This document shows, in pieces, positions 16,117-24,711 of a stretch of DNA of 64,000 nt. Every line of letters begins with the position of its first letter. Position 1 is the first letter of the stretch. The translations under genes and the position numbers were made by a program. Under the pieces are notes generated by a model that saw only the letters and a list, made by a program, of their open reading frames with translations, did no database searches and was not told the origin of the DNA. Source of the DNA: an uncultured Bacteroidales bacterium (GTDB lineage Bacteria; Bacteroidota; Bacteroidia; Bacteroidales; WCHB1-69); the NCBI GenBank assembly GCA_937901455.1, contig CALDIA010000144.1, forward strand, positions 26,637 to 90,636, in the 5' to 3' direction.

Positions 16117-17184
16117 ATGAAAAGATACCTATACTTTATAATCTCCCTGTTGTTGGCCACTCCTGCTTTGGCACAGAATGTGGATGTGACCGAGTTCTCA
16201 CAGAATGTGGCATTGTCGGATTCTTTGTTCCAACCACTCACGGAAGATCACTTGCGAGTCAATGCTTACCCTACTATCTCAGAGGTGTATCAGATACCAT
16301 GTTACGACCTATACAACCGATATTGGGATGTGCACCATCTCAGAAGCCAAATGCTGGAGATTCCTTTTGCTGACGACCGATTGATGCTGATTCTTGTACA
16401 GTCCGAGAACGAGCCTTTTGTGTTTCCATGCGTGTATGATGAGTTGGTGTTGCACTATGGCCTGACAAAAAAAGGGGTTTTTCATCCTGGTATAGACCTG
16501 AAAGTGTCACCCCAGTCGTTGGTGAAGAGTTGCTTTGATGGCGTGGTGCGCATGGCGGCCGACTATGGCGACTATGGATTGATGGTGGTGGTGCGGCACT
16601 ACAATGGATTGGAGACGGTGTACGCCCATTTAGATAAGGTGTGTGTGAAGCCTGGACAAATGGTGAAGGCTGGCAATGTGATTGGTCAAACGGGCCGAAG
16701 CGGTCATGTCAGCGACGACATCCTGCATTTTGAAATCCGTTTCATGAATGAATACTTGGATCCCGAGCAGGTGATGGATGTGGAGTATGAGACGTTGATC
16801 AAGAACACACTGGTGCTGCAATCGGCCAATTTTCATATTATTCCTATAGACCAGTACAATGCCTCCAATGCACCTGTTAACAAACCGGCCAAGTTGGTGG
16901 CGCCCAAGCTGGAACCTATTCCAACACCGAGGCCCGTTAAACCAGTGGAGGTGCCTGCTTCGGTGGAACAGCCGGCGCAAAAGGATGTGAATGAGGAGTC
17001 TGCTGTTTTAGTCCCACGCCAAGAGGCGCAAGATTCTGAGGTGGAGTATTATGTCGTGAAGAAAGGAGAGGGTCTGTATAGGATTGCTATCAACCATAAG
17101 ACCACGGTTGACAAGTTGATGAAGCTCAACAATATTGGCAATCCTGATCAGATTCAGGAGGGGCAGCGCCTGCGTGTGCGGTAA
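16117..17184 (+). CDS. M23 peptidase-like protein with C-terminal LysM; one active-site His missing
   Basis: This is a secreted peptidoglycan-binding protein. The order is: signal peptide (1-19); M23/LytM domain (about 110-220); Pro/Val-rich linker (about 255-300); one LysM repeat (about 308-355). The zinc ligands appear as HPGID (His and Asp) and the His of LHFE, and the catalytic YAHL His is present. In active M23 enzymes the last motif reads HxHFE; here it is DILHFEIR, so the first His is replaced by Ile. It may be weakly active, or a regulatory LytM factor. It is last in the operon and its stop is 5 bp from the convergent sugar dehydrogenase gene. Confidence 0.88.
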   Translation: MKRYLYFIISLLLATPALAQNVDVTEFSQNVALSDSLFQPLTEDHLRVNAYPTISEVYQIPCYDLYNRYWDVHHLRSQMLEIPFADDRLMLILVQSENEPFVFPCVYDELVLHYGLTKKGVFHPGIDLKVSPQSLVKSCFDGVVRMAADYGDYGLMVVVRHYNGLETVYAHLDKVCVKPGQMVKAGNVIGQTGRSGHVSDDILHFEIRFMNEYLDPEQVMDVEYETLIKNTLVLQSANFHIIPIDQYNASNAPVNKPAKLVAPKLEPIPTPRPVKPVEVPASVEQPAQKDVNEESAVLVPRQEAQDSEVEYYVVKKGEGLYRIAINHKTTVDKLMKLNNIGNPDQIQEGQRLRVR

Positions 17185-17189
17185 ACCGA

Positions 17190-18155
17190 TTACCAACCAA
17201 ATGGATGTTCTGTCAATGGCAGTTTTGCCATGGGGTGATAGTCGCCCTTGAGTCCGACAGCTGTTGCATTGCGGATGTCATAGACTGTCTGAATGCAGGA
17301 GCGCACCTCATCGATACCAAAGCCTTGGCCAGCCATGATTTTGCGATAGCTTTCGGTGTGGAGGTCGGTGAAACCTTGGCTGAATTCCAATTGTCTGTCG
17401 CCGATAGTGATGGAGCGGTAGGTGCGTTGACCTTGTTGGGCTAATTCCAGGGGCAGGGTGTTCCCGTTGATGCTGAGGAAGTAGCGCACGCGAGCGCGTT
17501 GGAGTCGCAGAAAGCCGGCCACACGGTCGTGGGTGGCCACGTGCACGATGCTTTCCTGCACCTCCCCAAAGATGTAACTGAGCATATCGTAGAAATGGAT
17601 GCCGATATTGGTGGCGATGCCGCCGCTTTTGCGAACATCACCTTTCCAAGAAGCATAATACCAATGACCACGGGAGGTGATGTAGGTCAGGTCCACGTCA
17701 TATACTTTCTGTGGGTCGCCATTTTCTATCTCTTTTTTCAATGCGACAACGGTGGGGTGGAGGCGTAGCTGCAAGATGTTGTAGATGCGATGCCCAGTCT
17801 CTTTTTCCACTTTGGCCAGCCCATCGATGTTCCAAGGGTTTAGCACGAGGGGCTTTTCGCAGATGACATCCGTGCCTAATCGCAAGGCGTAGCGCGTATG
17901 CGAGTCGTGCAGGAAGTTGGGGGTGCACACAGACACCATGTCCAGTTGCTGGTCAGTGTTCTTCAACTTGGAGCAGTGCCGGTCGAAAAGTTCCATCTCG
18001 GTGAAGAATGAAGCATCGGTGAAGTAACTGTCGATGATGCCTACGCTGTCCGACTTGTCGTAAGCGGCCACCATGCGATTGCCAGTCTCCTTGATGGCTT
18101 TCATATGTCTGGGGGCTACGAAACCGCCCACTCCTATAATGGCGAAATTTTTCAT
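17190..18155 (-). CDS. wbpB: WbpB/WlbA-type UDP-GlcNAcA 3-dehydrogenase (Gfo/Idh/MocA family)
   Basis: This NAD-dependent oxidoreductase oxidises C3 of UDP-N-acetylglucosaminuronic acid, a step towards 2,3-diamino-glucuronic sugars. The N-terminal Rossmann motif is IIGVGGFVAPRHMKAI. Specific WbpB/WlbA signs are CEKPLVLNPWN, QLRLHP, SWKGDVRKSGGIATNIGIHF (Lys catalytic in EKP) and FGWNP-like C-terminal packing. At 321 residues it is full length. In Porphyromonas gingivalis the homologue acts in the Wbp/Vim pathway that supplies the linking sugar for T9SS cargo. No other wbp gene is nearby; murF-alr lies 123 bp upstream on the same strand. Confidence 0.88.
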   Translation of the reverse strand: MKNFAIIGVGGFVAPRHMKAIKETGNRMVAAYDKSDSVGIIDSYFTDASFFTEMELFDRHCSKLKNTDQQLDMVSVCTPNFLHDSHTRYALRLGTDVICEKPLVLNPWNIDGLAKVEKETGHRIYNILQLRLHPTVVALKKEIENGDPQKVYDVDLTYITSRGHWYYASWKGDVRKSGGIATNIGIHFYDMLSYIFGEVQESIVHVATHDRVAGFLRLQRARVRYFLSINGNTLPLELAQQGQRTYRSITIGDRQLEFSQGFTDLHTESYRKIMAGQGFGIDEVRSCIQTVYDIRNATAVGLKGDYHPMAKLPLTEHPFGW

Positions 18156-18278
18156 TATATGTTGTATTTGTTTACTGTTTGAATGAATATATTGCCGGGT
18201 CTCAATATATATTTATCTGTATTATGGACTAAATGAATGACTGTTCATGCCGTAATCGTGCAACTATCAAGTGTTGTT

Positions 18279-20735
18279 TTACTCTCTCACGTATATTCTC
18301 GGTACTCTGTTGGAGATGGCGGTCATCATCTCATAGCTGATGCGACCGATGCGGTTGGCGGAATCTTGCACGGTGTTGCCCTCCCCATAGACGATGACAT
18401 CGTCGCCTTCGTGCACAGATAATCCTGAGACGTCCAGCATGCACATGTCCATGCATATTTTGCCAATCACGGGCACCAATTTTCCTTGCACCATTACCAT
18501 GCCTTTGCCGTTGCTGAGTTCGCGGGGGTATCCGTCGGCATAACCAATGGGGATAATGGCCACCTGCATGTCGCGTGCCACTTTGTAGCTTCGACCGTAG
18601 CCGATGGTCTCACCCGCCTTTACGGTTTTTACCTGTGTGATTAGAGTTTTGAGAGTGATTACGTTATGCAGATTGGCCTGCACCTCTGGCAGGTCGGAGA
18701 AGCCATAGAGCCCGATGCCTAAGCGCACCATGTCGCATTGTGCTTCCGGAAACCGAGTGATGCCCGCAGTGTTGAGGATATGGCGCAGGATAGGGTAGCT
18801 GAAATGGCCGCATAACTCATTGGCCATTTGTGTGAAGCTTGCAATCTGTTGACGGGTGAAGTCGTCCTCCGCAGGATCGTCGGCAGCAGCCAGGTGTGAG
18901 AAGACGGATGCAATGCGCAACGTGGGATGCGTGTTGATGGTCTCTGCCAGCTTCGGCAGGTCTTCCAAGTCAAAGCCCAAACGGTGCATGCCTGTGTCAA
19001 ACTTGATGTGAATGGGGAATGAGGTGATCTCAGGGTAGTCTTCCAGAATGTGGATCAGCTCTTGCAGATAGTAAAAGTTGAATATCTCAGGTTCTAAGCG
19101 GTTCTGCACCATGGCCTCAAAGCTGTGTGCTTCAGCGCCCAGTACGATAATGGGTGTCTCGATATGGCGCTTGCGCAGACGGACACCCTCGTCGGTGTAT
19201 GCCACTGCCAAGTAGTCGATGTGTTGATGTGTTAACTCATTGATGATTTCCGCATCACCCAAGCCGTACGACAAAGCCTTTACCATCGCAACCATCTTGG
19301 TTTCTTTCTTTAGGAATGATTTGAAATATTGCAGATTATGAACGATGGCAGGCAGGCTGACGTGAAGGGTCGTGAGATGGGTCTTGTGCAGCAATTGGTT
19401 CACCACCTCCTCGAAGTGGAAGCTTCGAGCTCCCTTGATTAGGATGGCCTCATAGACGAAGGAGTGTGCAGGCAGATGCGCCAGCAAGGCTCCTGTGTCT
19501 GGATAGAAATACTGCTGCTCTATATGGAAAAGATCCTGATGCTGCGAAAAGGCGTGCCCCACGGCAATCAACTTGCGGATATGGTGTTGTCGCATTAGGG
19601 CATCCAATTGCTGGTAGTCGTCAGGCTGCAGCTTGCCAGCCTGTTCAAAGTCGGAAATGATGAGCGTTTTGTCTGCCAACTGGGTTTGTGTGTCCAGATA
19701 GTTGAGGGCCACCGACAGAGAGGTGCGGTCCAGGCTGTAGGTGTCATCAATGATGAGCGAGTGTTGCTTGCCCTCTTGGATAGCCATGCGCATGTGCACG
19801 GGAGTAAGCCGTGACAGGCGTTCGCAGATAGTCACTGGCGCATAACCCAGCACCAGCATCGTGACAATGACATGGCAAGCATTCTCAATGGAGGCGGCAT
19901 CCACAAAAGGTATGAGGTAGGTGTGATTTTGTATGCTGACAAAGGTACTGTTGTTCAGGTGCCCCTCATTTGAGATGATAAAGTCGGCCTCGCCGTGCCC
20001 CCACGACACGCTTTTCATATGAGCGTACGCCGGTTCTGACAAAACCCGTTGGATGAGCGGGTCATCGTTGTGGAAGATGATAGTCTGGGCATGCTGGAAG
20101 AGCAACAGTTTTTCGCGAAGTTTTTGTTCCATGCTCTCGAAGAACTGAGCATGAGCCATGCCGATATTGGTGAGCACGCCGAGGGTGGGGGCGATGATGT
20201 CAGCAATGCGGGCCATTTCCCCAGGGCGCGAGATGCCAGCTTCAAAGATGCCGATTGAATGCTCCGGGCGCATTTGCCACACGGAAAGCGGCACGCCCAC
20301 TTGGGAGTTGTAACTGTCAGGACTCTTCACCACATGATGCTCCGGAGCCAGCAGGGTGCCCAACCACTCCTTGACAACCGTTTTGCCGTTGCTACCCGTG
20401 ATGCCGATGACAGGAATGCGGAATTGCTCGCGATGGAGACGGGCAACCTGCTGAAGCGCTGCAATGGTGTCACCCACCTGCAAGAAATTGCACTTCGACA
20501 ATGAAGAAAATGCGTAAATAGGCTCCGTGATGACGAAATTGCACACCCCCTTTTCTGCCAATTCTTGTATGTATCTATGTCCATCCCCATGCTTTGTGCG
20601 GATTGCAAAGAAGATGGACCCGGATGGGTTGACTACCTTCCTGCTGTCGATACAAAGGTTTTGTATGGCCGCTTCAGGAGCGGGAATGGCTTTGTCAAGA
20701 CAGGCAAGCTGTGATGATAGATTCGCAATAGTCAT
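18279..20735 (-). CDS. murF: Bifunctional MurF ligase / alanine racemase
   Basis: This cytoplasmic peptidoglycan enzyme fuses two functions. The MurF half (about 1-440) adds D-Ala-D-Ala to UDP-MurNAc-tripeptide and has the ATP loop GITGSNGKTVVKEW. The alanine racemase half (about 450-818) makes D-Ala and has the PLP-lysine motif MVAMVKALSYGLG and the catalytic Tyr in TIGYGRSYKVARD. The fusion is characteristic of Bacteroidetes. The frame is open to 20759, but that start would be a TTG inside the -7 element TACCTTTG. The ATG at 20733-20735 is preferred, giving 818 residues. Confidence 0.96.
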   Translation of the reverse strand: MTIANLSSQLACLDKAIPAPEAAIQNLCIDSRKVVNPSGSIFFAIRTKHGDGHRYIQELAEKGVCNFVITEPIYAFSSLSKCNFLQVGDTIAALQQVARLHREQFRIPVIGITGSNGKTVVKEWLGTLLAPEHHVVKSPDSYNSQVGVPLSVWQMRPEHSIGIFEAGISRPGEMARIADIIAPTLGVLTNIGMAHAQFFESMEQKLREKLLLFQHAQTIIFHNDDPLIQRVLSEPAYAHMKSVSWGHGEADFIISNEGHLNNSTFVSIQNHTYLIPFVDAASIENACHVIVTMLVLGYAPVTICERLSRLTPVHMRMAIQEGKQHSLIIDDTYSLDRTSLSVALNYLDTQTQLADKTLIISDFEQAGKLQPDDYQQLDALMRQHHIRKLIAVGHAFSQHQDLFHIEQQYFYPDTGALLAHLPAHSFVYEAILIKGARSFHFEEVVNQLLHKTHLTTLHVSLPAIVHNLQYFKSFLKKETKMVAMVKALSYGLGDAEIINELTHQHIDYLAVAYTDEGVRLRKRHIETPIIVLGAEAHSFEAMVQNRLEPEIFNFYYLQELIHILEDYPEITSFPIHIKFDTGMHRLGFDLEDLPKLAETINTHPTLRIASVFSHLAAADDPAEDDFTRQQIASFTQMANELCGHFSYPILRHILNTAGITRFPEAQCDMVRLGIGLYGFSDLPEVQANLHNVITLKTLITQVKTVKAGETIGYGRSYKVARDMQVAIIPIGYADGYPRELSNGKGMVMVQGKLVPVIGKICMDMCMLDVSGLSVHEGDDVIVYGEGNTVQDSANRIGRISYEMMTAISNRVPRIYVRE

Positions 20736-20756
20736 AGCATAAATAAATAACGGCTG

Positions 20757-20764
20757 CAAAGGTA
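20757..20764 (-). promoter_or_regulatory. -7 promoter element of murF-alr
   Basis: TACCTTTG on the minus strand, 21 bp upstream of the ATG at 20735. It decides the start codon, because the upstream TTG candidate is part of this element. Confidence 0.65.
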
Positions 20765-20809
20765 TAAAATATTTTTTTGAGAGAGTGTGATTTTATTCAG
20801 AAAAAAGTG

Positions 20810-20817
20810 TATTTTTG
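20810..20817 (+). promoter_or_regulatory. -7 promoter element of rpmE2
   Basis: TATTTTTG followed by GCCGTCCAAATTTTA. The 22 bases 20810-20831 are identical to the rpsP promoter/leader at 951-930 on the minus strand. The rpmE2 start is 38 bp further on. Confidence 0.75.
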
Positions 20818-20855
20818 CCGTCCAAATTTTAGAGCAAATAATAACACATAAGAAG

Positions 20856-21119
20856 ATGAAAAAAGATATCCATCCTAAAGAGTATAGAACAGTGGTTTTC
20901 AAAGACATGTCAAATGATTACGCTTTCTTGACCAAGTCCACTGTCAACACGAAAGATACCATTCAATGGGAAGACGGAAATGAATATCCGTTAGTGAAAT
21001 TAGAGATTTCCAACACGTCACACCCGTTTTTCACCGGCAAGATGAAACTGGTTGACACGGCTGGTCGTGTGGATAAGTTCCGCAACAAATACGCTCGTCA
21101 TTTTGATAGCAAAAAGTAA
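20856..21119 (+). CDS. rpmE2: 50S ribosomal protein L31, type B
   Basis: This 87-residue large-subunit protein begins [19 protein letters not shown], the L31 type B signature, and ends [11 protein letters not shown]. It has no Cys residues, so it is the zinc-independent form. The frame is open from 20787, but those codons are promoter and leader sequence. The ATG at 20856 gives the family-standard N-terminus. Its own promoter (20810-20817) is shared in sequence with rpsP. A hairpin with a T-run follows 30 bp after the stop. Confidence 0.97.
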   Translation: MKKDIHPKEYRTVVFKDMSNDYAFLTKSTVNTKDTIQWEDGNEYPLVKLEISNTSHPFFTGKMKLVDTAGRVDKFRNKYARHFDSKK

Positions 21120-21140
21120 GGAATAAACAATATTTTTTTA

Positions 21141-21148
21141 TATTTTTG
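21141..21148 (+). promoter_or_regulatory. -7 promoter element of lon-meaB
   Basis: TATTTTTG lies 57 bp upstream of the lon start and directly before the rpmE2 terminator hairpin. Transcripts starting near 21153 would carry most of that hairpin at their 5' end. Confidence 0.5.
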
Positions 21149-21149
21149 C

Positions 21150-21190
21150 TGACCTTTTTTCTGTGTAGGAGAGAAGGTCAGTTTTTTTTT
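21150..21190 (+). terminator. Terminator hairpin of rpmE2
   Basis: TGACCTT (21150-21156) pairs with AAGGTCA (21174-21180), followed by G and nine T residues (21182-21190). It ends the rpmE2 transcript and overlaps the presumed 5' leader of lon. Confidence 0.7.
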
Positions 21191-21205
21191 GTTAAGTTTT
21201 TGGAA

Positions 21206-23635
21206 ATGAAAGAAATATTATTGTTGGATGAGATTATGAATAGTGAAGCGAATTTTATACCATTGTTCTCGTTGGAAGATGAAAGGAAGATCAGAGACGA
21301 GCAGGTGCCTGATGATGTGGCCCTGTTGCCTTTGAGAAATACCTTGCTGTTTCCAGGGATGGTGATACCCATCAATGTAGGGCGTACCAAGTCGATACGG
21401 CTAGCTCAGGAATATGCCCACAAAAACGAGCCGATTGGTGTGATAGCCCAACGCACGAATGATGTCGAAGAGCCTACCATTGAAGATCTTTATAAGGTTG
21501 GTACATTGGCTCATATCCTTAAGTATATATCCATGCCCGATGGTGGTGTTACCATCATCGTGCAGGGGGTCAAACGTTTCAATGTGGAAGAACTTACACA
21601 GGTGGAACCTTATTTCAGATGCAGGGTTACCCCATTCCAAACCAATGACTTTGACTCCGATGTGCTGCAAGGTGAGACATTCCAGGCCACCCTCTCTTCT
21701 ATCAAAGATGTGGCCAATCGCATGCTGCATGTCAGCAATAATATGCCCCGCGAGGCTGCATTTGCCTTGAAGAATATCGAAAGTCACGTCTTCCTGCTGA
21801 ATTTTCTGGCTACGAACCTCTCTATTTCTGTGGAAGAGAAACAGAAGTTGTTGGAAGTGCCCGACATCCAGCTCCGCGCCAATATGATTCTGTCGCATCT
21901 GCACCGCGACTTGCAAATGTTAGAGTTGAAAAGCCAGATTCAGGATAAGTCGCGTCGTGAGATGGACAAGCAGCAGCGCGAGTATTTCCTGAACCAACAG
22001 ATTAAGACTATACAGGAGGAGCTTGGCGGTTCCCCTATGGAAAAGGATTACCAGTCGTTGGTGGAGCGTGCTGAGAAGAAGAAATGGGATGAAGAGACAG
22101 CTAATCGTTTTTATAAGGAGTTGGAGAAGTTGCAGCGCACCAATGTGATGGCCCCCGATTATGCCATCCAACTCAACTATCTGGATCTGTATGTGGAATT
22201 GCCTTGGAATGAATATAGCAAGGACAACTTCGATTTGGTCAAGGCACGAAAGATTCTGGATAAGGATCATTATGGGCTATACAAAGTCAAGGACCGCATT
22301 TTGGAGCATCTGGCGGTTTTGTCTATGCGCAAGGACATGCGTGCGCCGATACTCTGTCTGGTTGGCCCTCCTGGAGTGGGTAAGACATCCTTGGGCCGCT
22401 CTATTGCCAACGCCATAGGTCGCAAGTATGTACGCATCTCTTTGGGTGGCTTGCGCGACGAGTCTGAGATTCGCGGTCATCGCAAGACCTACATTGGAGC
22501 CATGCCCGGTCGTATTGTACAGAATCTGCGCAAGGCTGGCTATGCCAACCCGGTGTTCGTGTTGGACGAGATCGACAAGGTGATAGGCGCAAATGTGCAG
22601 GGAGACCCGTCCGCCGCCTTGCTTGAGGTAATGGATCCTGAACAGAACAGCACCTTCTACGATAACTATTTAGAGACCTCCTTTGATCTCTCCAAGGTGC
22701 TCTTTATCGCCACGGCAAACTCGTTGTCGAGCATTCATCCGGCGCTGTTGGACAGAATGGAGATTATTGAGCTGTCTGGCTATGTGGCTGAAGAAAAGGT
22801 GCAGATTGCCATGCATCATTTGATTCCCAAACAGCTTAAAGAACATGGGTTGAAAAAGCGCCAGCTTGAGTTTCCGGAGGATACGGTCAAGGAGATCATC
22901 CAATCGTACACGCGGGAGGCGGGGGTTCGTAACTTGGAACGCAATATCGCCAAGGTGATTCGGAAGCATACGGTGGAGATTGTAAAGCACACTCCGCATC
23001 TGAAGAAGACTATTGACGTGTCCGACTTACAAGATCTGTTAGGTACACCTCCATACCTGTCCGACAAGCGGGTTGACCATACGGTACCTGGTGTTGCCAC
23101 TGGTTTGGCATGGACTGCTGTAGGCGGCGAGATCCTATTCGTGGAGGCAGTTACCAGTCCTGGCAAGGAGGGCCTGACCATGACCGGACAGTTGGGCGAA
23201 GTGATGAAGGAGTCGGCTACTATTGCATACGAGTTCTTGAAAGCTCATGCCTCCGAGTATGGTATTGAGCCATCTGCCTTTGAGCAAAACAAGGTCCACG
23301 TACACGTTCCCGAAGGCGCCACTCCCAAGGATGGCCCTTCGGCAGGCATTACCATACTTACAGCGTTAGTCTCAGCGTTCACGAAAATTCCAGTTCGCGA
23401 TGATATTGCTATGACGGGAGAGATTACCTTGCGTGGACAGATTCTGCCTGTAGGAGGCATCAAGGACAAGATATTGGCCGCCAAACGTCAGCATATTGAC
23501 CAGATTATATTGCCCGCTGAGAACAAAAAGGATATTGATGAGATAGAGGATGTCTATATCAAAGGCATGCAATTCCACTATTTCTCTTCTATGCAGAAGG
23601 CCGTTTCGTTTAATTTTAAAGGACAATTTGAATAA
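21206..23635 (+). CDS. lon: ATP-dependent protease Lon
   Basis: Lon is the cytoplasmic AAA+ protease for damaged and regulatory proteins. The 809-residue product has an N-terminal substrate-binding domain (about 38-240, opening [19 protein letters not shown]) and an AAA+ module with Walker [10 protein letters not shown] (Lys393) and Walker B VFVLDEID. The C-terminal protease domain holds the Ser712-Lys753 dyad (KDGPSAGIT and [13 protein letters not shown]). An open frame reaches 21146, but its start would be a TTG within the -7 element. ATG 21206 is preferred; ATG 21236 is possible. The stop overlaps meaB by one base (TAATG). Confidence 0.97.
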   Translation: MKEILLLDEIMNSEANFIPLFSLEDERKIRDEQVPDDVALLPLRNTLLFPGMVIPINVGRTKSIRLAQEYAHKNEPIGVIAQRTNDVEEPTIEDLYKVGTLAHILKYISMPDGGVTIIVQGVKRFNVEELTQVEPYFRCRVTPFQTNDFDSDVLQGETFQATLSSIKDVANRMLHVSNNMPREAAFALKNIESHVFLLNFLATNLSISVEEKQKLLEVPDIQLRANMILSHLHRDLQMLELKSQIQDKSRREMDKQQREYFLNQQIKTIQEELGGSPMEKDYQSLVERAEKKKWDEETANRFYKELEKLQRTNVMAPDYAIQLNYLDLYVELPWNEYSKDNFDLVKARKILDKDHYGLYKVKDRILEHLAVLSMRKDMRAPILCLVGPPGVGKTSLGRSIANAIGRKYVRISLGGLRDESEIRGHRKTYIGAMPGRIVQNLRKAGYANPVFVLDEIDKVIGANVQGDPSAALLEVMDPEQNSTFYDNYLETSFDLSKVLFIATANSLSSIHPALLDRMEIIELSGYVAEEKVQIAMHHLIPKQLKEHGLKKRQLEFPEDTVKEIIQSYTREAGVRNLERNIAKVIRKHTVEIVKHTPHLKKTIDVSDLQDLLGTPPYLSDKRVDHTVPGVATGLAWTAVGGEILFVEAVTSPGKEGLTMTGQLGEVMKESATIAYEFLKAHASEYGIEPSAFEQNKVHVHVPEGATPKDGPSAGITILTALVSAFTKIPVRDDIAMTGEITLRGQILPVGGIKDKILAAKRQHIDQIILPAENKKDIDEIEDVYIKGMQFHYFSSMQKAVSFNFKGQFE

Positions 23636-24711
23636 TGGAGCGTTTTTTTCAATCAGCCTTGACGGAGCGAGAGGGGGTGGAACAGCCCGTGTCGGTGAAC
23701 CCGAATCTGATTCGCAAAAAGCGTAAGGATTTGTCGGTGGATGACTATGTGGCAGGTATTCTTGGTGGAGATTGGATGGTGTTGAGCAGGGCAATTACCA
23801 TGATAGAGAGTGCCAATGTGGCACACTTGCAGATGGCCCAGGATGTTATTGAGCGTTGTCTGCCCTATGCGGGAAACTCTTTCCGTGTTGGCATCACAGG
23901 GGTCCCTGGCGTGGGGAAGAGCACGTTCATAGAGACTTTCGGCAATATGTTGACCGAGATGGGGCACAAGGTGGCAGTGTTGGCAATCGATCCAAGTAGC
24001 GAGCGCTCCAAGGGTAGCATTTTGGGAGACAAGACGCGAATGGAGACACTCTCCGTCAATCCGAAAGCCTTTATACGCCCGTCACCGTCTGGGAGTACCC
24101 TGGGCGGGGTTGCACGCAAAACTCGCGAATCCATCATTCTTTGCGAAGCCTCCGGCTATGACATCATCATTGTGGAAACCGTGGGCGTTGGACAGTCTGA
24201 AACAGCTGTCAAGTCAATGGTGGACTTTTTTCTCCTATTGATGCTTGCTGGCGCGGGCGATGAACTGCAAGGCATTAAACGCGGTATCATGGAGATGGCT
24301 GATGCACTGGTCATTAATAAGGCTGATGGTGACAACAAACGTAAGGCAATTCAGGCCCAATCACAATATAAAGCAGCCCTGAAATTATTTCCCCAGCCAG
24401 AAAGCCAATGGACAGTGCCTGTGGAGGTGTGCTCTGCCCTCGAAAATGTGGCTGTGGACAAAGTATGGGAGATTATGACCCGTTATGAGACCCATACCAA
24501 AGGCAATGGCTTTTTTGAACGGAACAGAACCAACCAATTGGTCAATATCTTCTACAATTGGATACAGTTCACTCTCCAGAACAATTTCTATAACCGAACC
24601 TTTACCCAACAGGAGATAGAACGCCTATTGCCCTTGATACGTCTCCGCAAAATCTCTCCCTACAAAGCCGCTACTCTGTTGATAGACGAAGTCGCCAAGA
24701 CTACTGACTGA
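23635..24711 (+). CDS. meaB: MeaB/ArgK family GTPase, methylmalonyl-CoA mutase chaperone
   Basis: This G3E-family GTPase protects and reloads adenosylcobalamin-dependent methylmalonyl-CoA mutase. The P-loop is GITGVPGVGKSTFIE, followed by LAIDPSSERSKGSILGDKTRM, the ETVGVGQSE switch and the NKADGDN guanine motif. At 358 residues it is full length. The start ATG shares a base with the lon stop, so it is coupled to lon. The 3' end overlaps the convergent amidase gene by 11 bp. The mutase genes (mutAB) are not in this window. Confidence 0.95.
   Translation: MERFFQSALTEREGVEQPVSVNPNLIRKKRKDLSVDDYVAGILGGDWMVLSRAITMIESANVAHLQMAQDVIERCLPYAGNSFRVGITGVPGVGKSTFIETFGNMLTEMGHKVAVLAIDPSSERSKGSILGDKTRMETLSVNPKAFIRPSPSGSTLGGVARKTRESIILCEASGYDIIIVETVGVGQSETAVKSMVDFFLLLMLAGAGDELQGIKRGIMEMADALVINKADGDNKRKAIQAQSQYKAALKLFPQPESQWTVPVEVCSALENVAVDKVWEIMTRYETHTKGNGFFERNRTNQLVNIFYNWIQFTLQNNFYNRTFTQQEIERLLPLIRLRKISPYKAATLLIDEVAKTTD

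Noticed and set aside
20736..20759. TTG start for murF-alr; similarly TTG at 21146 for lon and 27535 for the amidase
   Set aside because: Each TTG is the end of a TAnnTTTG promoter element, so it is not transcribed. Downstream ATG codons fit the families.
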